Origin: Alitiscatomonas aceti
GTDB taxonomy: Bacteria; Bacillota; Clostridia; Lachnospirales; Lachnospiraceae
Assembly: GCF_025567195.1 (NCBI RefSeq)
Contig: NZ_JAOQJF010000008.1
Span: 62,001 to 126,000, forward strand
DNA length: 64,000 nt
Direction of reading: 5' to 3'
The notes beneath the pieces are model-generated. The model did no database searches and was not told the origin of the DNA. It worked only from the letters and a program-made list of their open reading frames with translations. Positions 53,437 through 62,021 of this stretch are shown here, one piece after another. Position numbers and translations under genes: made by a program. The first letter of the stretch is position 1, and each line of letters opens with the position of its first letter.

Positions 53437-54618
53437 TTAATGAGCCAGCTCATTGACGGCCCGTTCCAGCTGCCCCAGAGCCTTTTCCAGAGTGGCCCTT
53501 GGACACGCTGCATTTAACCGCATAAATCCGCTCAGGGCCCTTGTGAAATCAGAGCCCGGATTCAGTCCCAGACCGGCCTTTCTGATCATAAACTCCTTAA
53601 GCTCCTGGTCTGTCATATTGAGCTTCCGGCAGTCCAGCCACACCAGGTAGGTGGCGTCGGGGATATTGGCCCGGATCAGCGGGATCCTTGTGTCAAAATA
53701 TTCCTTAATATAATCCAGATTTCCAGATATGTATTCCAGAAGCTGCTCCAGCCACTCCTCGCCCTCATTTAAGGCCGCTTCCATGGCCACGGAGCTGAAG
53801 GCATTGTTCCGGTGGATGTCCATGCCGCCCCAGTAGAAATCAAACTTCTTCTTCATTTCCAGACACGGGAACACTGTGGTGGACGCCTGGAGGCCGGCCA
53901 GGTTAAAGGTCTTTGTGACAGAGATACAGGTGATCACCTTTTTATCTGCTCCCGGTGCGGCAAGGACCGCCGGCGTATGCTTTTTCCCATGGAAGATCAG
54001 GTCGGAATGGATCTCGTCGGAAACCACCAGCACGTCGTTTTCAAAGCAGATCGTAAGCATCCTTTCCAGTTCTTCCTTCGTCCATACCCGTCCCAGGGGA
54101 TTATGTGGGTTGCAGAGGATGAAAAGCTTCACCTCCGGGTCCTTTGCCTGTCTTTCAAAGTCTTCAAAGTCCACTTCCCATACGCCGTCCCGCTCCAGGA
54201 AGTTATTCTGCACCAGGGTCCTTCCGGTATTTTCTGTGATATCGAAAAATTCCGGGTACACTGGCGGCTGGATCAGGACCTTTTCTCCCTTTTGGGTAAA
54301 CAGCTTGATGATCCCCGCCAGGGCCGGGACCACTCCCAGGCTCCAGCTGCAGAGGGATGGATCAAACTTCCATCCGTTTCTTCTCTCCTGCCAGTCTGCA
54401 TACGCCTTAAAATAGCTGTCCGGCCGGGAGGTATAACCCCAGATCCCTTCCTCCGCTTTCTTTTTGCAGGCGTCGATGATGGGCTGGGCCGTCTTAAAAT
54501 CCATATCTGCGATCCATAAGGGGATCACATCGTCTGTACCAAAATTTTTTACGCGCTCATCGTATTTGGCGGAGCGGTTCTGGCTTCTGTCCACGGGCTC
54601 GTCAAAATTATATTTCAT
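53437..54618 (-). CDS. patB: MalY/PatB-family C-S lyase (cystathionine beta-lyase)
   Basis: A 393-residue PLP fold-type I enzyme cleaving C-S bonds of cystathionine or cysteine conjugates. Signatures are VIPLWIADMDFKTAQPI, ILCNPHNPLGRVW, VSDEIHSDLI and the PLP-binding Lys in SVTKTFNLAGLQ. The start at 54618 (MKYNFDEPVDR) is preferred because the ATG at 54630 abuts the AAGGA site. Together with cyuA it can turn cystathionine or cysteine into pyruvate and sulfide. An IS110 element lies close upstream. Confidence 0.93.
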   Translation of the reverse strand: MKYNFDEPVDRSQNRSAKYDERVKNFGTDDVIPLWIADMDFKTAQPIIDACKKKAEEGIWGYTSRPDSYFKAYADWQERRNGWKFDPSLCSWSLGVVPALAGIIKLFTQKGEKVLIQPPVYPEFFDITENTGRTLVQNNFLERDGVWEVDFEDFERQAKDPEVKLFILCNPHNPLGRVWTKEELERMLTICFENDVLVVSDEIHSDLIFHGKKHTPAVLAAPGADKKVITCISVTKTFNLAGLQASTTVFPCLEMKKKFDFYWGGMDIHRNNAFSSVAMEAALNEGEEWLEQLLEYISGNLDYIKEYFDTRIPLIRANIPDATYLVWLDCRKLNMTDQELKEFMIRKAGLGLNPGSDFTRALSGFMRLNAACPRATLEKALGQLERAVNELAH

Positions 54619-54642
54619 TTTTATATCCATTCCTTTCGCTTC

Positions 54643-54680
54643 GCTCAGGCACAAAACGTTATGAAAATGTTTTCCTGAGC
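54643..54680 (-). promoter_or_regulatory. Inverted repeat in the patB leader
   Basis: GCTCAGG (54643-54649) and CCTGAGC (54674-54680) are perfect 7-base arms 24 bases apart in an AT-rich segment just upstream of patB. It may be an operator or an mRNA hairpin. No convincing promoter is visible for patB. Confidence 0.4.
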
Positions 54681-54734
54681 TTATTTTTTCTTTATAATTC
54701 TTCTTATAGGGAACTCGGTATACTACAAATCACG

Positions 54735-54915
54735 GGGAGGTGAGTGGGCTGTCCGGCTTGCCGGATGACCGTATCGTTATATGTGTAGTCCGCCTTTTCA
54801 AGCACAAATAAGTGTGATTTCAAGCACGTAATCTTATCTTTGTATAAACAATCTCGTTTATGGCTTAGGCGTTCAGTCAATGCCGTCTCTCCCTATAATC
54901 TTTATTAAACCTCTC
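54735..54915 (+). ncRNA. Candidate bridge RNA of the IS110 element
   Basis: IS110-family recombinases of the IS621 type use an RNA encoded in the non-coding end next to the transposase gene to pair with donor and target DNA. This stretch holds a perfect hairpin TCCGGC-TT-GCCGGA (54752-54765), two TTCAAGCAC direct repeats and a second perfect hairpin ATAAAC-6-GTTTAT (54844-54861), consistent with a multi-loop RNA. The boundaries and guide loops are not determined; this rests on family knowledge. Confidence 0.45.
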
Positions 54916-54934
54916 GGTTCTGAAAGGAGTCCCT

Positions 54935-56182
54935 ATGGCTTTAAAAATCGTGTACAAAATCTGCTGTGGCATTGATGTCCACAAGACTTTTGTAGTTGCC
55001 TGTATCGCTTCTACGAACGATAAAGGCGTCACTTCTTACGAGAGCCATCGGTTTTCGACCTACACGAGCGGTCTGAAAACTTTGCTACAATGGCTACTCG
55101 ACCGGGATTGCAAGGATGTCTGTATGGAATCCACCGGTAAATACTGGATCCCCGTTTATAACATCTTGGAATCGGATTGTTCGATTGTCCTTGCTCATCC
55201 CAAATATGTTAAGGCTATCCGTGGAAAGAAAACTGACAAGAAAGATGCCAAATGGATTGCTGACCTGTTTAAGCATGATCTTGTTGCCGGAAGCTTTATG
55301 CCACCTGCTGACATTCGCCAGCTTCGTGACCTTATGCGCTACCGTTTCAAACTGACCTGCTTCAAATCAAGCGAAAAGAATCGTTTGCAGAACTGTCTCA
55401 CGGTTTCCAATATCCAGTTGGGAAACGTTGTCTCGGACACCTTCGGCAAATCTGCTCAGGCGATACTGGATAAGATTTTGGAAAATCCCGCAGATACTTC
55501 CTTTGACCTTGAACCTCTTGTTTTCAAAAGTTTGAAGAAGAAACTTCCTGAACTCCGTGACGCCATTGACGGTTATATCACTCCGGAACAGGCTGGCAAA
55601 CTCAAGGTGATCAAAGCTCACTATGAAAACCTTGAATCCCGGAAAGCAGAGCTTGAAGAACTCATTCTTGCGCTCGCCGCTCCCTATCAGCAGGAACTTA
55701 CCATTCTTCAAACTGCTCCTGGTATCAGCAGTCCTTTCACTGCCATCGGAATCATTTCCGAAATCGGTACCAATATGGAGGCTTTTCCTTCGGCGAAACA
55801 CTTATGCTCATGGGCTGGTCTTACCCCAACCAACAATGAAAGTGCAGGGAAGAAAAAATCTGTCCGGGTTTCCAAGGCCGGATGCTATATCAAACCGCTT
55901 TTAGTACAGTGCGCAAACGCTGTCGTAAAAAGCACTAAGCATCCTGAAATGCGTAACCGTTATCTCCGTCTCAAAAAGCGTCGCGGTCACAAGAAAGCAA
56001 TCATTGCAATAGCAAGAATGCTTCTTACCGCATTATACCACATGTTGAAGAACGGGGAAAACTATAATGCAGAACTTTATCAGAAATCCGATTTACTTCC
56101 AGTTGATCGTGAGATTACCGTAGAGCAGGCACTCATGATCGCCAGAAACCAAGGTTATAAGATCAAGTCAGCAACTGCATAA
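54935..56182 (+). CDS. IS110-family transposase
   Basis: A 415-residue DEDD transposase. The RuvC-like N-terminus shows Asp14 (CCGIDVHKTFVV), Glu65 (CMESTGKYW) and Asp101/Asp104 (KTDKKDAKWIADL). The C-terminal Tnp2 domain has the serine-containing LQTAPGISSPFTAIGIISEIG and FPSAKHLCSWAGLTPTNNESAGK. AAAGGAG lies about 7 bases before the ATG. The frame is complete, so the element may be active. Base composition is more AT-rich than the neighbours. Confidence 0.96.
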   Translation: MALKIVYKICCGIDVHKTFVVACIASTNDKGVTSYESHRFSTYTSGLKTLLQWLLDRDCKDVCMESTGKYWIPVYNILESDCSIVLAHPKYVKAIRGKKTDKKDAKWIADLFKHDLVAGSFMPPADIRQLRDLMRYRFKLTCFKSSEKNRLQNCLTVSNIQLGNVVSDTFGKSAQAILDKILENPADTSFDLEPLVFKSLKKKLPELRDAIDGYITPEQAGKLKVIKAHYENLESRKAELEELILALAAPYQQELTILQTAPGISSPFTAIGIISEIGTNMEAFPSAKHLCSWAGLTPTNNESAGKKKSVRVSKAGCYIKPLLVQCANAVVKSTKHPEMRNRYLRLKKRRGHKKAIIAIARMLLTALYHMLKNGENYNAELYQKSDLLPVDREITVEQALMIARNQGYKIKSATA

Positions 56183-56401
56183 CCTTAACATACACAATAT
56201 TCAATTTTTAAAGCAGCCACCGAAAGATGGCTTGTTTGTGATGCGCTTAAGGGAATGGATACCCTCTACTTCTCATTTTCAATCTTTACCTCTGCTTTCC
56301 CTGGATATTTTAAGGGCTGTTCCGGAGTCGCCTCCGTCTTTTTTAACTTACAGTATAATATTACTCATAGTATAATTATTTTTGTTAATTCTGTCAATAT
56401 A

Positions 56402-56430
56402 TTGACTTTATTTTATTATAGTTTTATAAT
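56402..56430 (+). promoter_or_regulatory. Promoter of the peptidase operon
   Basis: -35 TTGACT (56402-56407), a 17-base spacer and a perfect -10 TATAAT (56425-56430), about 60 bases before dppA. The surrounding 56330-56490 leader is very AT-rich, with further TATAAT-like boxes (for example near 56354 and 56371). Confidence 0.75.
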
Positions 56431-56490
56431 GTTTCAACATAGAGTAATCTCACTACAAAATATATCTACGCATTCTTAAGGAGGATTATC

Positions 56491-57333
56491 ATGAAAATCT
56501 TTATTTCTGTCGACATGGAAGGTATGGCAGGCATCACGTCTCCGTCCCAGGAACGGGAAGAGACAGTTTCTTTCCGCCGGGCGCTCCATAACCAGGTCCG
56601 CTGGATCATTGAAGGGATCCAGGCATCTGAAAAAAATGGAGAGGTTGAGGAGATCACCATTGCCGATTCCCATGGAAGCGGAAGAAACCTTTCCTATGAT
56701 GAACTGAGCCAGATGGATGACCGGATCAGCCTGGTCAGCGGCTCCCCGCGCCCGCAGTATATGGTTGCCTGTCTGGATGAGACATATGACGTGGCGTTCT
56801 TTGCCGGATACCACGCCGGCCCCGGAGAGATCTGCGCCAATATGGATCACAGCTTCTATGGAAAGGTCGTTTCATGCCTGAAGATCAATGGAGCCTATAT
56901 GAACGAGACCATTACCAACGCCGCCATTGCCGCCTCCTATAAAGTACCGGTGGGACTGGTCATCGGCGATTCCGGTCTGCGCAGGCAGCTGATCGATAAG
57001 GAAATGATGCCCTGGGTAAAATTTGTGACCACAAAAGAATCCCTTACCCGCTATGCGGCAAAGTTCCAGCCCCAGAGAAAGCTCCGCGAGGACACCATCT
57101 GTGCAGTGAAGGAGGTCCTGGCATCCGACTTAAAGAAGCTCCCCCTTTACGAGACAGCCGTTTCGCCCGTTCTGGGCATTGATTTTAAATCAACAGCCAT
57201 GGCCGATGCCGTTGCCCTGACTCCGGGCGTAAGACGCTTAAGCGGCACTGAGGTGGAGATCACCTGCGCCGATATGAAGGAACTGGCCTGCGGGATCTCC
57301 GCACTCACAAGCCTCTCCGGAACCGCCAGCTAA
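56491..57333 (+). CDS. dppA: M55-family D-aminopeptidase
   Basis: A 280-residue zinc-dependent DppA-type peptidase that removes N-terminal D-amino acids such as D-Ala from D-Ala-D-Ala or D-Ala-Gly-Gly. Metal ligands are in IFISVDMEGMAGI (Asp8, Glu10), ADSHGSG and FFAGYHAG, and the catalytic His lies in the last two. AAGGAGG precedes the ATG. It is the first gene of a four-gene peptidase operon, consistent with use of peptidoglycan fragments. Confidence 0.93.
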   Translation: MKIFISVDMEGMAGITSPSQEREETVSFRRALHNQVRWIIEGIQASEKNGEVEEITIADSHGSGRNLSYDELSQMDDRISLVSGSPRPQYMVACLDETYDVAFFAGYHAGPGEICANMDHSFYGKVVSCLKINGAYMNETITNAAIAASYKVPVGLVIGDSGLRRQLIDKEMMPWVKFVTTKESLTRYAAKFQPQRKLREDTICAVKEVLASDLKKLPLYETAVSPVLGIDFKSTAMADAVALTPGVRRLSGTEVEITCADMKELACGISALTSLSGTAS

Positions 57334-57427
57334 GGGTCCCGGAATCTTTATCCGGCTGCCCGGTCCCGCGGGAGGACGCCGCCGGAAGCAGCCCATGACC
57401 GGCATATGAAAGGGGGAAATCTGAACC

Positions 57428-58024
57428 ATGTATGGAAATCGGATCCGGGAAGCCCGGAAGAAAAAAGGAATGACTTTGAAACAGGTCGCAGACGCGACCG
57501 GATATACCATCGGGCATATCTCCCAGATCGAACGGAATCTGAAATCTCCGTCGCTTTCTGCCCTGAGAAAGATCGCCGCCTGCCTGGAATGCTCTGAGGT
57601 CTGGCTCATCATGGGCGGATCCGACGACGCTCCCCTGGCACAGGCAGATGGAGAAGGCGACTCCCGGAAGTCCTACCTAATCCGCAAAGAGAACCGGATC
57701 CCCATGAAGATCCCCGAGATCGATGTCTCCTACTCCATCTTCACCCCCTCTCGCCTCCCGAACGGAAGGGAAGCGAAGATCACCGGTCTTATGGTCCGTG
57801 TACAGCCGGGCCACTGGGTCACAGAGCGCATGATCTCCCACAGCACATACGATGAAAGCCTTCTGCTTTTAAAGGGAGAGATGGAGCTCCACATGGACAA
57901 CAGCGTATACACGATCCATGAGGGCGACAGCTTCTATATTCCCAGCGGCAGCCTGCACAACTATATGAACCGATCAAAGGAAGAGGCGGTCATCGTCGTC
58001 TACTTCTCACAATTAGTATACTAA
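57428..58024 (+). CDS. XRE-cupin transcriptional regulator
   Basis: A 198-residue regulator with an N-terminal HTH (IREARKKKGMTLKQVADATGYTIGHISQIERNLKSPSLSALRKIA) and a C-terminal cupin (LLLLKGEMELHMDNSVYTIHEGDSFYIPSGSLHNYMN). Such proteins usually sense a small metabolite and control the adjacent catabolic genes. It is 94 bases after dppA and 13 bases before the dipeptidase gene, so it likely regulates this operon. The ligand is unknown. Confidence 0.92.
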   Translation: MYGNRIREARKKKGMTLKQVADATGYTIGHISQIERNLKSPSLSALRKIAACLECSEVWLIMGGSDDAPLAQADGEGDSRKSYLIRKENRIPMKIPEIDVSYSIFTPSRLPNGREAKITGLMVRVQPGHWVTERMISHSTYDESLLLLKGEMELHMDNSVYTIHEGDSFYIPSGSLHNYMNRSKEEAVIVVYFSQLVY

Positions 58025-58037
58025 GGAAGCTGTAACT

Positions 58038-59036
58038 ATGAAATACATCATTGACGGACATTATGATATTCTCATGGACGTGGCCGCCCGCCGGAAAAAA
58101 GGCGAGCGCCAGGTCATCCGGAGGCGTTACTATCCCGCCTTCCAGAAGGGCGGCGTGACCGGTATCGTCGCCTCCATTTTTGTGGACAGCCAGTACCTAC
58201 CTTATGGGGCCCTTTCTGTGGCCATGGAGCAGATCTCGGCCCTCCACTGCGAGATCGAGGAGACCCCGGACCTTCTCATGCTCTGCACCAGCGCAGACGA
58301 CTTCCTCCGGGCCGCCGAAACCGGACGGATCGGCTTTCTTCTCTCCTTTGAGGGAGCAGAGCCCGTTTCCTCCTGCCTCCTGCTCCACGGCTTTTATGCC
58401 GCAGGCGTCCGTGGACTGGGCCTGGCCTGGAGCCGCAGAAACGCTGCGGCTGACGGCTGCGACTTTTCCGGCAGCCTGAAAAAAGGCGGCCTTACGGAGT
58501 TTGGCCGGGAGCTGGTGAAGGAAGCCGAAGACCTTCATATGATCCTGGACCTCAGCCATTTAAGCGACGAAGGGGTGGAGGACGTGCTCTCCATCACCTC
58601 CTGCCCGGTGATCGCCTCCCACTCCAACTCCAGGACCGTCGCCGGCAGCAACCGGAACCTGACCGACTGCCAGATGCGGGAGATCGCCAGCCGCGGCGGA
58701 ACGGTGGGACTCAACGGGTGCAGTCTCCTGACCGCCGGTCCCGGTGTTTCCCCCGACCAGAACGGACTGACCGCCCATCTGGATCATATGACAGAGATCA
58801 TGGGAGAGGACCATGTGGCCTTTGGCTTTGATTTCTGCGACTCATTTTTTGCGGACGACCTGTCCTCGTCCACGGACCAGATGCCGGAGCGCCCCTTTGA
58901 TATCCTCTCCAGAGCCCACGAGGACCTTCCGGCCTTCCTGGACCATTTAAGGCAGCACGGGTATACAGAAAGCCATCTGGCAAAGCTGGCCGGGGAAAAC
59001 TGGCTCCATACCTTCCGTCACATTTTAAAACACTGA
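58038..59036 (+). CDS. M19-family dipeptidase (membrane dipeptidase type)
   Basis: A 332-residue zinc dipeptidase. The metal site is in YIIDGHYDIL (H-x-D variant) and LSFEGAEP (bridging Glu); LDLSHLSDEG, CPVIASHSNSRTV and AFGFDFCD follow. Renal-dipeptidase relatives accept dipeptides with a C-terminal D-residue, which suits the D-aminopeptidase in the same operon. AAGGAAG is about 8 bases before the ATG. It has no signal peptide, so it acts in the cytosol. Confidence 0.92.
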   Translation: MKYIIDGHYDILMDVAARRKKGERQVIRRRYYPAFQKGGVTGIVASIFVDSQYLPYGALSVAMEQISALHCEIEETPDLLMLCTSADDFLRAAETGRIGFLLSFEGAEPVSSCLLLHGFYAAGVRGLGLAWSRRNAAADGCDFSGSLKKGGLTEFGRELVKEAEDLHMILDLSHLSDEGVEDVLSITSCPVIASHSNSRTVAGSNRNLTDCQMREIASRGGTVGLNGCSLLTAGPGVSPDQNGLTAHLDHMTEIMGEDHVAFGFDFCDSFFADDLSSSTDQMPERPFDILSRAHEDLPAFLDHLRQHGYTESHLAKLAGENWLHTFRHILKH

Positions 59037-59058
59037 TATTTCTGAAAGGATACGACCA

Positions 59059-60600
59059 ATGAACACAAATGTAAGCAAACAGCTCGATGATCTTTTCCGC
59101 GTATGGGACAACGGCCTCTGCCCGGGAGCCCAGGTGCTGATCCGCCAGCACGGCGAAACTGTTTATGAAAAATGCTTTGGCTACGGAAACCTGGAGAACC
59201 AGCTGAAGATCAAAAACGACAGCATCCTGCACGTGGCCTCCATCTCCAAGGAGTTCACCGTCCTCTCCATCCTCCTTCTCTGGAAGGAAGGGAAGCTGGG
59301 CCTGGACGACGATATCCGTAAATATGTGGGAGAATATATCAACATCGAAGAGCCCATTACCGTGCGCCAGATGATGAACAATGTCAGCGGCCTCAGGGAC
59401 CAGTGGGAGCTTTTATTCATGCGCAGCATCACCATCAACGACCAGATCACCATGGACGACATCAACACCACCATCCGGCTCCAGAAGCACTTAAACTTCA
59501 AGCCCCAGTCCAGATATCTTTACAGCAACACGGGCTTCCATCTTCTGGCGCTGATCGTTGAAAAGCTGTCCGGCATGAGTTTCCCGCAGTTTGCCAGAGA
59601 ACGGATCTTCAAGCCTCTCGGCATGGAGCACACCTTCGTCCGGGAAAGCTACACCCAGATCGTTCCCAACCTGGTCTACTCCTACCAGGATGACGGCAAC
59701 GGAAATTACTATTATAATCCCTTAAACTATTGCGTTTACGGCCCCACCTCCGTCAATACATGTGCCTCCGATCTCAGTAAGATCCTGGACGAGTACATCC
59801 ATCCCCAGGTCATCGACCCGGAGATCATTGCCCTGATGAAGACCCCGGCCATCTTAAGCGACGGAACGGCTGCGGAATACTGCGGCGGCCTCATGACCCA
59901 TAAGCTCCACGGACTGGATGTGTTCGGCCACGGCGGCGCCGATGCCGCTTACCGCGGACAGGTATCCTGTATCCCGGAAAAGGAGCTGGAGGTGATCCTG
60001 TTAAGCAATACCACCACCCGCGTCATGGCAAAAATGGCCGATAAGGCTGCCTGCATCGTTCTTGGGCTTCCGGACTGCACCGAGCCCGCTGTGCCGGAGC
60101 ACAAAGAGGCTCCCGCCCATGCCGGTCTGTTTGCTGCCTCCCTTCCCGATGATCCGCTGTTTGTAAACATCCTGGACCATGACGGAACGCTCTTTATGAA
60201 GAGAGAATGGTGCGAAACTGAACTGGTCAGGACCGAAGACGGCGGCTACCGGGTCGGCACTCTGGACGAGGTGATCTACTTCACAGAGGAAGGAATCCTT
60301 TACCGCCTTCCGGCCCGCGTGGTAAAAATGACGCCGGTCTCCCCGGCCGATCCCTCTCTTTTTGAGGAAGGCCATTACTACGATGAGGAGACTGACGCCC
60401 ACGTTACTCTTGAAAAAACAGAAAACGGCTGCGCCCTCTGTATGCTCCGTTATGGAAAATCAGAGCTTTACAGGAACGCAGCCGGAGAAAACATCTTCAG
60501 CTTCGGCCCGGATCTTACGATGTATGTGAAGCCGGAAAACGGCTCCCTCATCCTGGACGGAGGCCGGATCAAAAATATCGTACTGAAGAAGGTGGACTAG
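59059..60600 (+). CDS. Serine hydrolase of the beta-lactamase class C / D-aminopeptidase family
   Basis: A 513-residue protein. The N-terminal penicillin-binding-like domain has SxxK in VASISKEFTVL (nucleophile Ser), YxN in YSNTGFHLLALI, and an HGG motif in FGHGGADAAYRGQ. The C-terminal about 150 residues form a beta-rich accessory domain, as in D-aminopeptidase DAP. No signal peptide is seen, so it is probably an intracellular peptidase or esterase rather than a true beta-lactamase. It is the last gene of the operon; its stop overlaps the stop of the convergent transporter gene (CTAG). Confidence 0.88.
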   Translation: MNTNVSKQLDDLFRVWDNGLCPGAQVLIRQHGETVYEKCFGYGNLENQLKIKNDSILHVASISKEFTVLSILLLWKEGKLGLDDDIRKYVGEYINIEEPITVRQMMNNVSGLRDQWELLFMRSITINDQITMDDINTTIRLQKHLNFKPQSRYLYSNTGFHLLALIVEKLSGMSFPQFARERIFKPLGMEHTFVRESYTQIVPNLVYSYQDDGNGNYYYNPLNYCVYGPTSVNTCASDLSKILDEYIHPQVIDPEIIALMKTPAILSDGTAAEYCGGLMTHKLHGLDVFGHGGADAAYRGQVSCIPEKELEVILLSNTTTRVMAKMADKAACIVLGLPDCTEPAVPEHKEAPAHAGLFAASLPDDPLFVNILDHDGTLFMKREWCETELVRTEDGGYRVGTLDEVIYFTEEGILYRLPARVVKMTPVSPADPSLFEEGHYYDEETDAHVTLEKTENGCALCMLRYGKSELYRNAAGENIFSFGPDLTMYVKPENGSLILDGGRIKNIVLKKVD

Positions 60601-61538
60601 ATCAGTCCCACACTCTTCATAAAGAAGATCCACCCAAACAGGGTCCCAACGGCGACGACGGTGCTGATGACCACGAACTGGCCAGCCAGCTCGCCGTCGC
60701 CGCCCATGTTCTGGGCCATGGGATAAGAGGCAGCAGCCACCGGCGTTCCGTAGATCGCCACCAGAAGGAACAGCTCCAGATCCCGGAGGCCAAAGGCGTA
60801 GCCCAGGGCCAGCATCACCGCAGGAAGCACCAAAAGCTTTAAGGACAGGGCCGGTACCAGGTATTTCAGGTTGCCGCGGATGGCATTGAAGTGAAGTGTC
60901 CCGCCCAGGACGAACAGGGCCACTGGCGAGGTGGCGTCCGCAAAGGCCGCAATGGGTGTTAAAAGGCTCTTGGGCACATGGATGCCCAGGAAGAAAAACA
61001 CCAGACCCACCATAGCCCCCTGGAGCAGCGGATTTTTCACCACATTGACCAGGATCGTCTTCACGTCTGTTTTCCCTTCTGAATTGAACATTTCCAGGAT
61101 CACCACAGAAGTCGTATTATAAATGGTAATTACCACAGTCACCACCATGGCCGCCACAGAGGAGGCCACATCCCCGAACACAGAAACAGTCAGAGGAAGA
61201 CCGAACAGGACGAAATTGCTCCGGTAAATGGCCTGGATGATCACGCCCCTTCTGGGATTCTCCTTTACCAGCCTGGGGACCGTGAGCACCAGGATCACCT
61301 CCAGCACCAGGATACTGACGCCGCAGAAAATCAGCATCACTGGTCTGGGAAGGGAACTGCCGTCAGCCTTATAAATGTTATAGAAGGTCATAAACGGATA
61401 AAAGACCTTAAAAACCATCTTATTCAGCTGCTGGAGAAAGTCCTCCTTTACCACTCCCTTGATCTTCATCACATATCCGAAGGTAATGTAACAGAGAAAT
61501 GGGACAACCGCGTTGACCGCTACCAAAAAGCTTTCCAT
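60597..61538 (-). CDS. AEC-family transporter (auxin efflux carrier type)
   Basis: A 313-residue membrane protein with about 10 hydrophobic helices in two halves (FLCYITFGYVMKIKGVV, ILVLEVILVLTVPRLVK, VAMLFVLGGTL-like segments, YGTPVAAASYPMAQNMGG near the end). Family members export or import small carboxylates such as malate. GAGGAAG is 7 bases before the ATG. It is the last gene of the ddl-murI-ywiB series on minus, 30 bases after ywiB. Confidence 0.88.
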   Translation of the reverse strand: MESFLVAVNAVVPFLCYITFGYVMKIKGVVKEDFLQQLNKMVFKVFYPFMTFYNIYKADGSSLPRPVMLIFCGVSILVLEVILVLTVPRLVKENPRRGVIIQAIYRSNFVLFGLPLTVSVFGDVASSVAAMVVTVVITIYNTTSVVILEMFNSEGKTDVKTILVNVVKNPLLQGAMVGLVFFFLGIHVPKSLLTPIAAFADATSPVALFVLGGTLHFNAIRGNLKYLVPALSLKLLVLPAVMLALGYAFGLRDLELFLLVAIYGTPVAAASYPMAQNMGGDGELAGQFVVISTVVAVGTLFGWIFFMKSVGLI

Positions 61539-61568
61539 ATTCTGTCTTCCTCTCTTTCTTCTCCGTCC

Positions 61569-62012
61569 TTAATCCAGGCTCCAGGGACCGTTTCCCTTAT
61601 CCCTGGCGTAAATTTCAAGGCCGCAGCCGGAAATGTATTCGCCGTTCATTTCCAGGGCATAGGAAATGACGATCCCCATGGATGTCTCATCTTCCTCCAC
61701 CTCCAGGGCTGAGGTGGTGATCCCCAGGATGATCAGTCCCACCGGCGTCATATAGTTGCACATGTGCTTTTTCCCGCACTCAAAGGTCATATGGGTGTCC
61801 ACCAGTCCCCTCTTGGTCACCTCCACCTTATCCGGCCAGATCTTCACGATATTGTGGGTCTGGTCTCCGCCCTCCACAATGGTCTCGTCATAGATCAGAT
61901 ATTTTTTTCCATTCTTTTCATTAAAGGTCCCCGCAGTGATCATCTCGATCACGTCATTCTCGTCGTCCATGAACTGGGTCCCCTTGACTCTTACCAGAAC
62001 ATCTTTTGTCAT
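61569..62012 (-). CDS. YwiB-family (DUF1934) beta-barrel protein
   Basis: A 147-residue cytosolic protein of the lipocalin-like DUF1934/YwiB family (MTKDVLVRVKGTQFMDDENDVIEMITAGTFNEKNGKKYLIYDE). The biochemical role is unknown. Its ribosome site AGGAG overlaps the murI stop codon, so the two are co-translated. Confidence 0.88.
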   Translation of the reverse strand: MTKDVLVRVKGTQFMDDENDVIEMITAGTFNEKNGKKYLIYDETIVEGGDQTHNIVKIWPDKVEVTKRGLVDTHMTFECGKKHMCNYMTPVGLIILGITTSALEVEEDETSMGIVISYALEMNGEYISGCGLEIYARDKGNGPWSLD

Positions 62013-62021
62013 CTGTTGCTC

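Larger units (their letters stand above)
54700..56235 (+). mobile_element. IS110-family insertion sequence (ends approximate)
   Basis: It contains one DEDD transposase gene with a long structured non-coding stretch before it and a short one after it, the layout of the IS110 group. IS110 elements lack clear terminal inverted repeats and target duplications, so the ends cannot be fixed here. A small hairpin AGCCA/TGGCT (about 56214-56231) lies near the right end. It sits in the intergenic region between patB and the peptidase operon and does not break a recognised gene. Confidence 0.8.

Noticed and set aside
54797..54830. TTCAAGCAC direct repeats as a CRISPR-like array
   Set aside because: Only two short copies and no cas genes; better explained as part of the IS110 structured leader.
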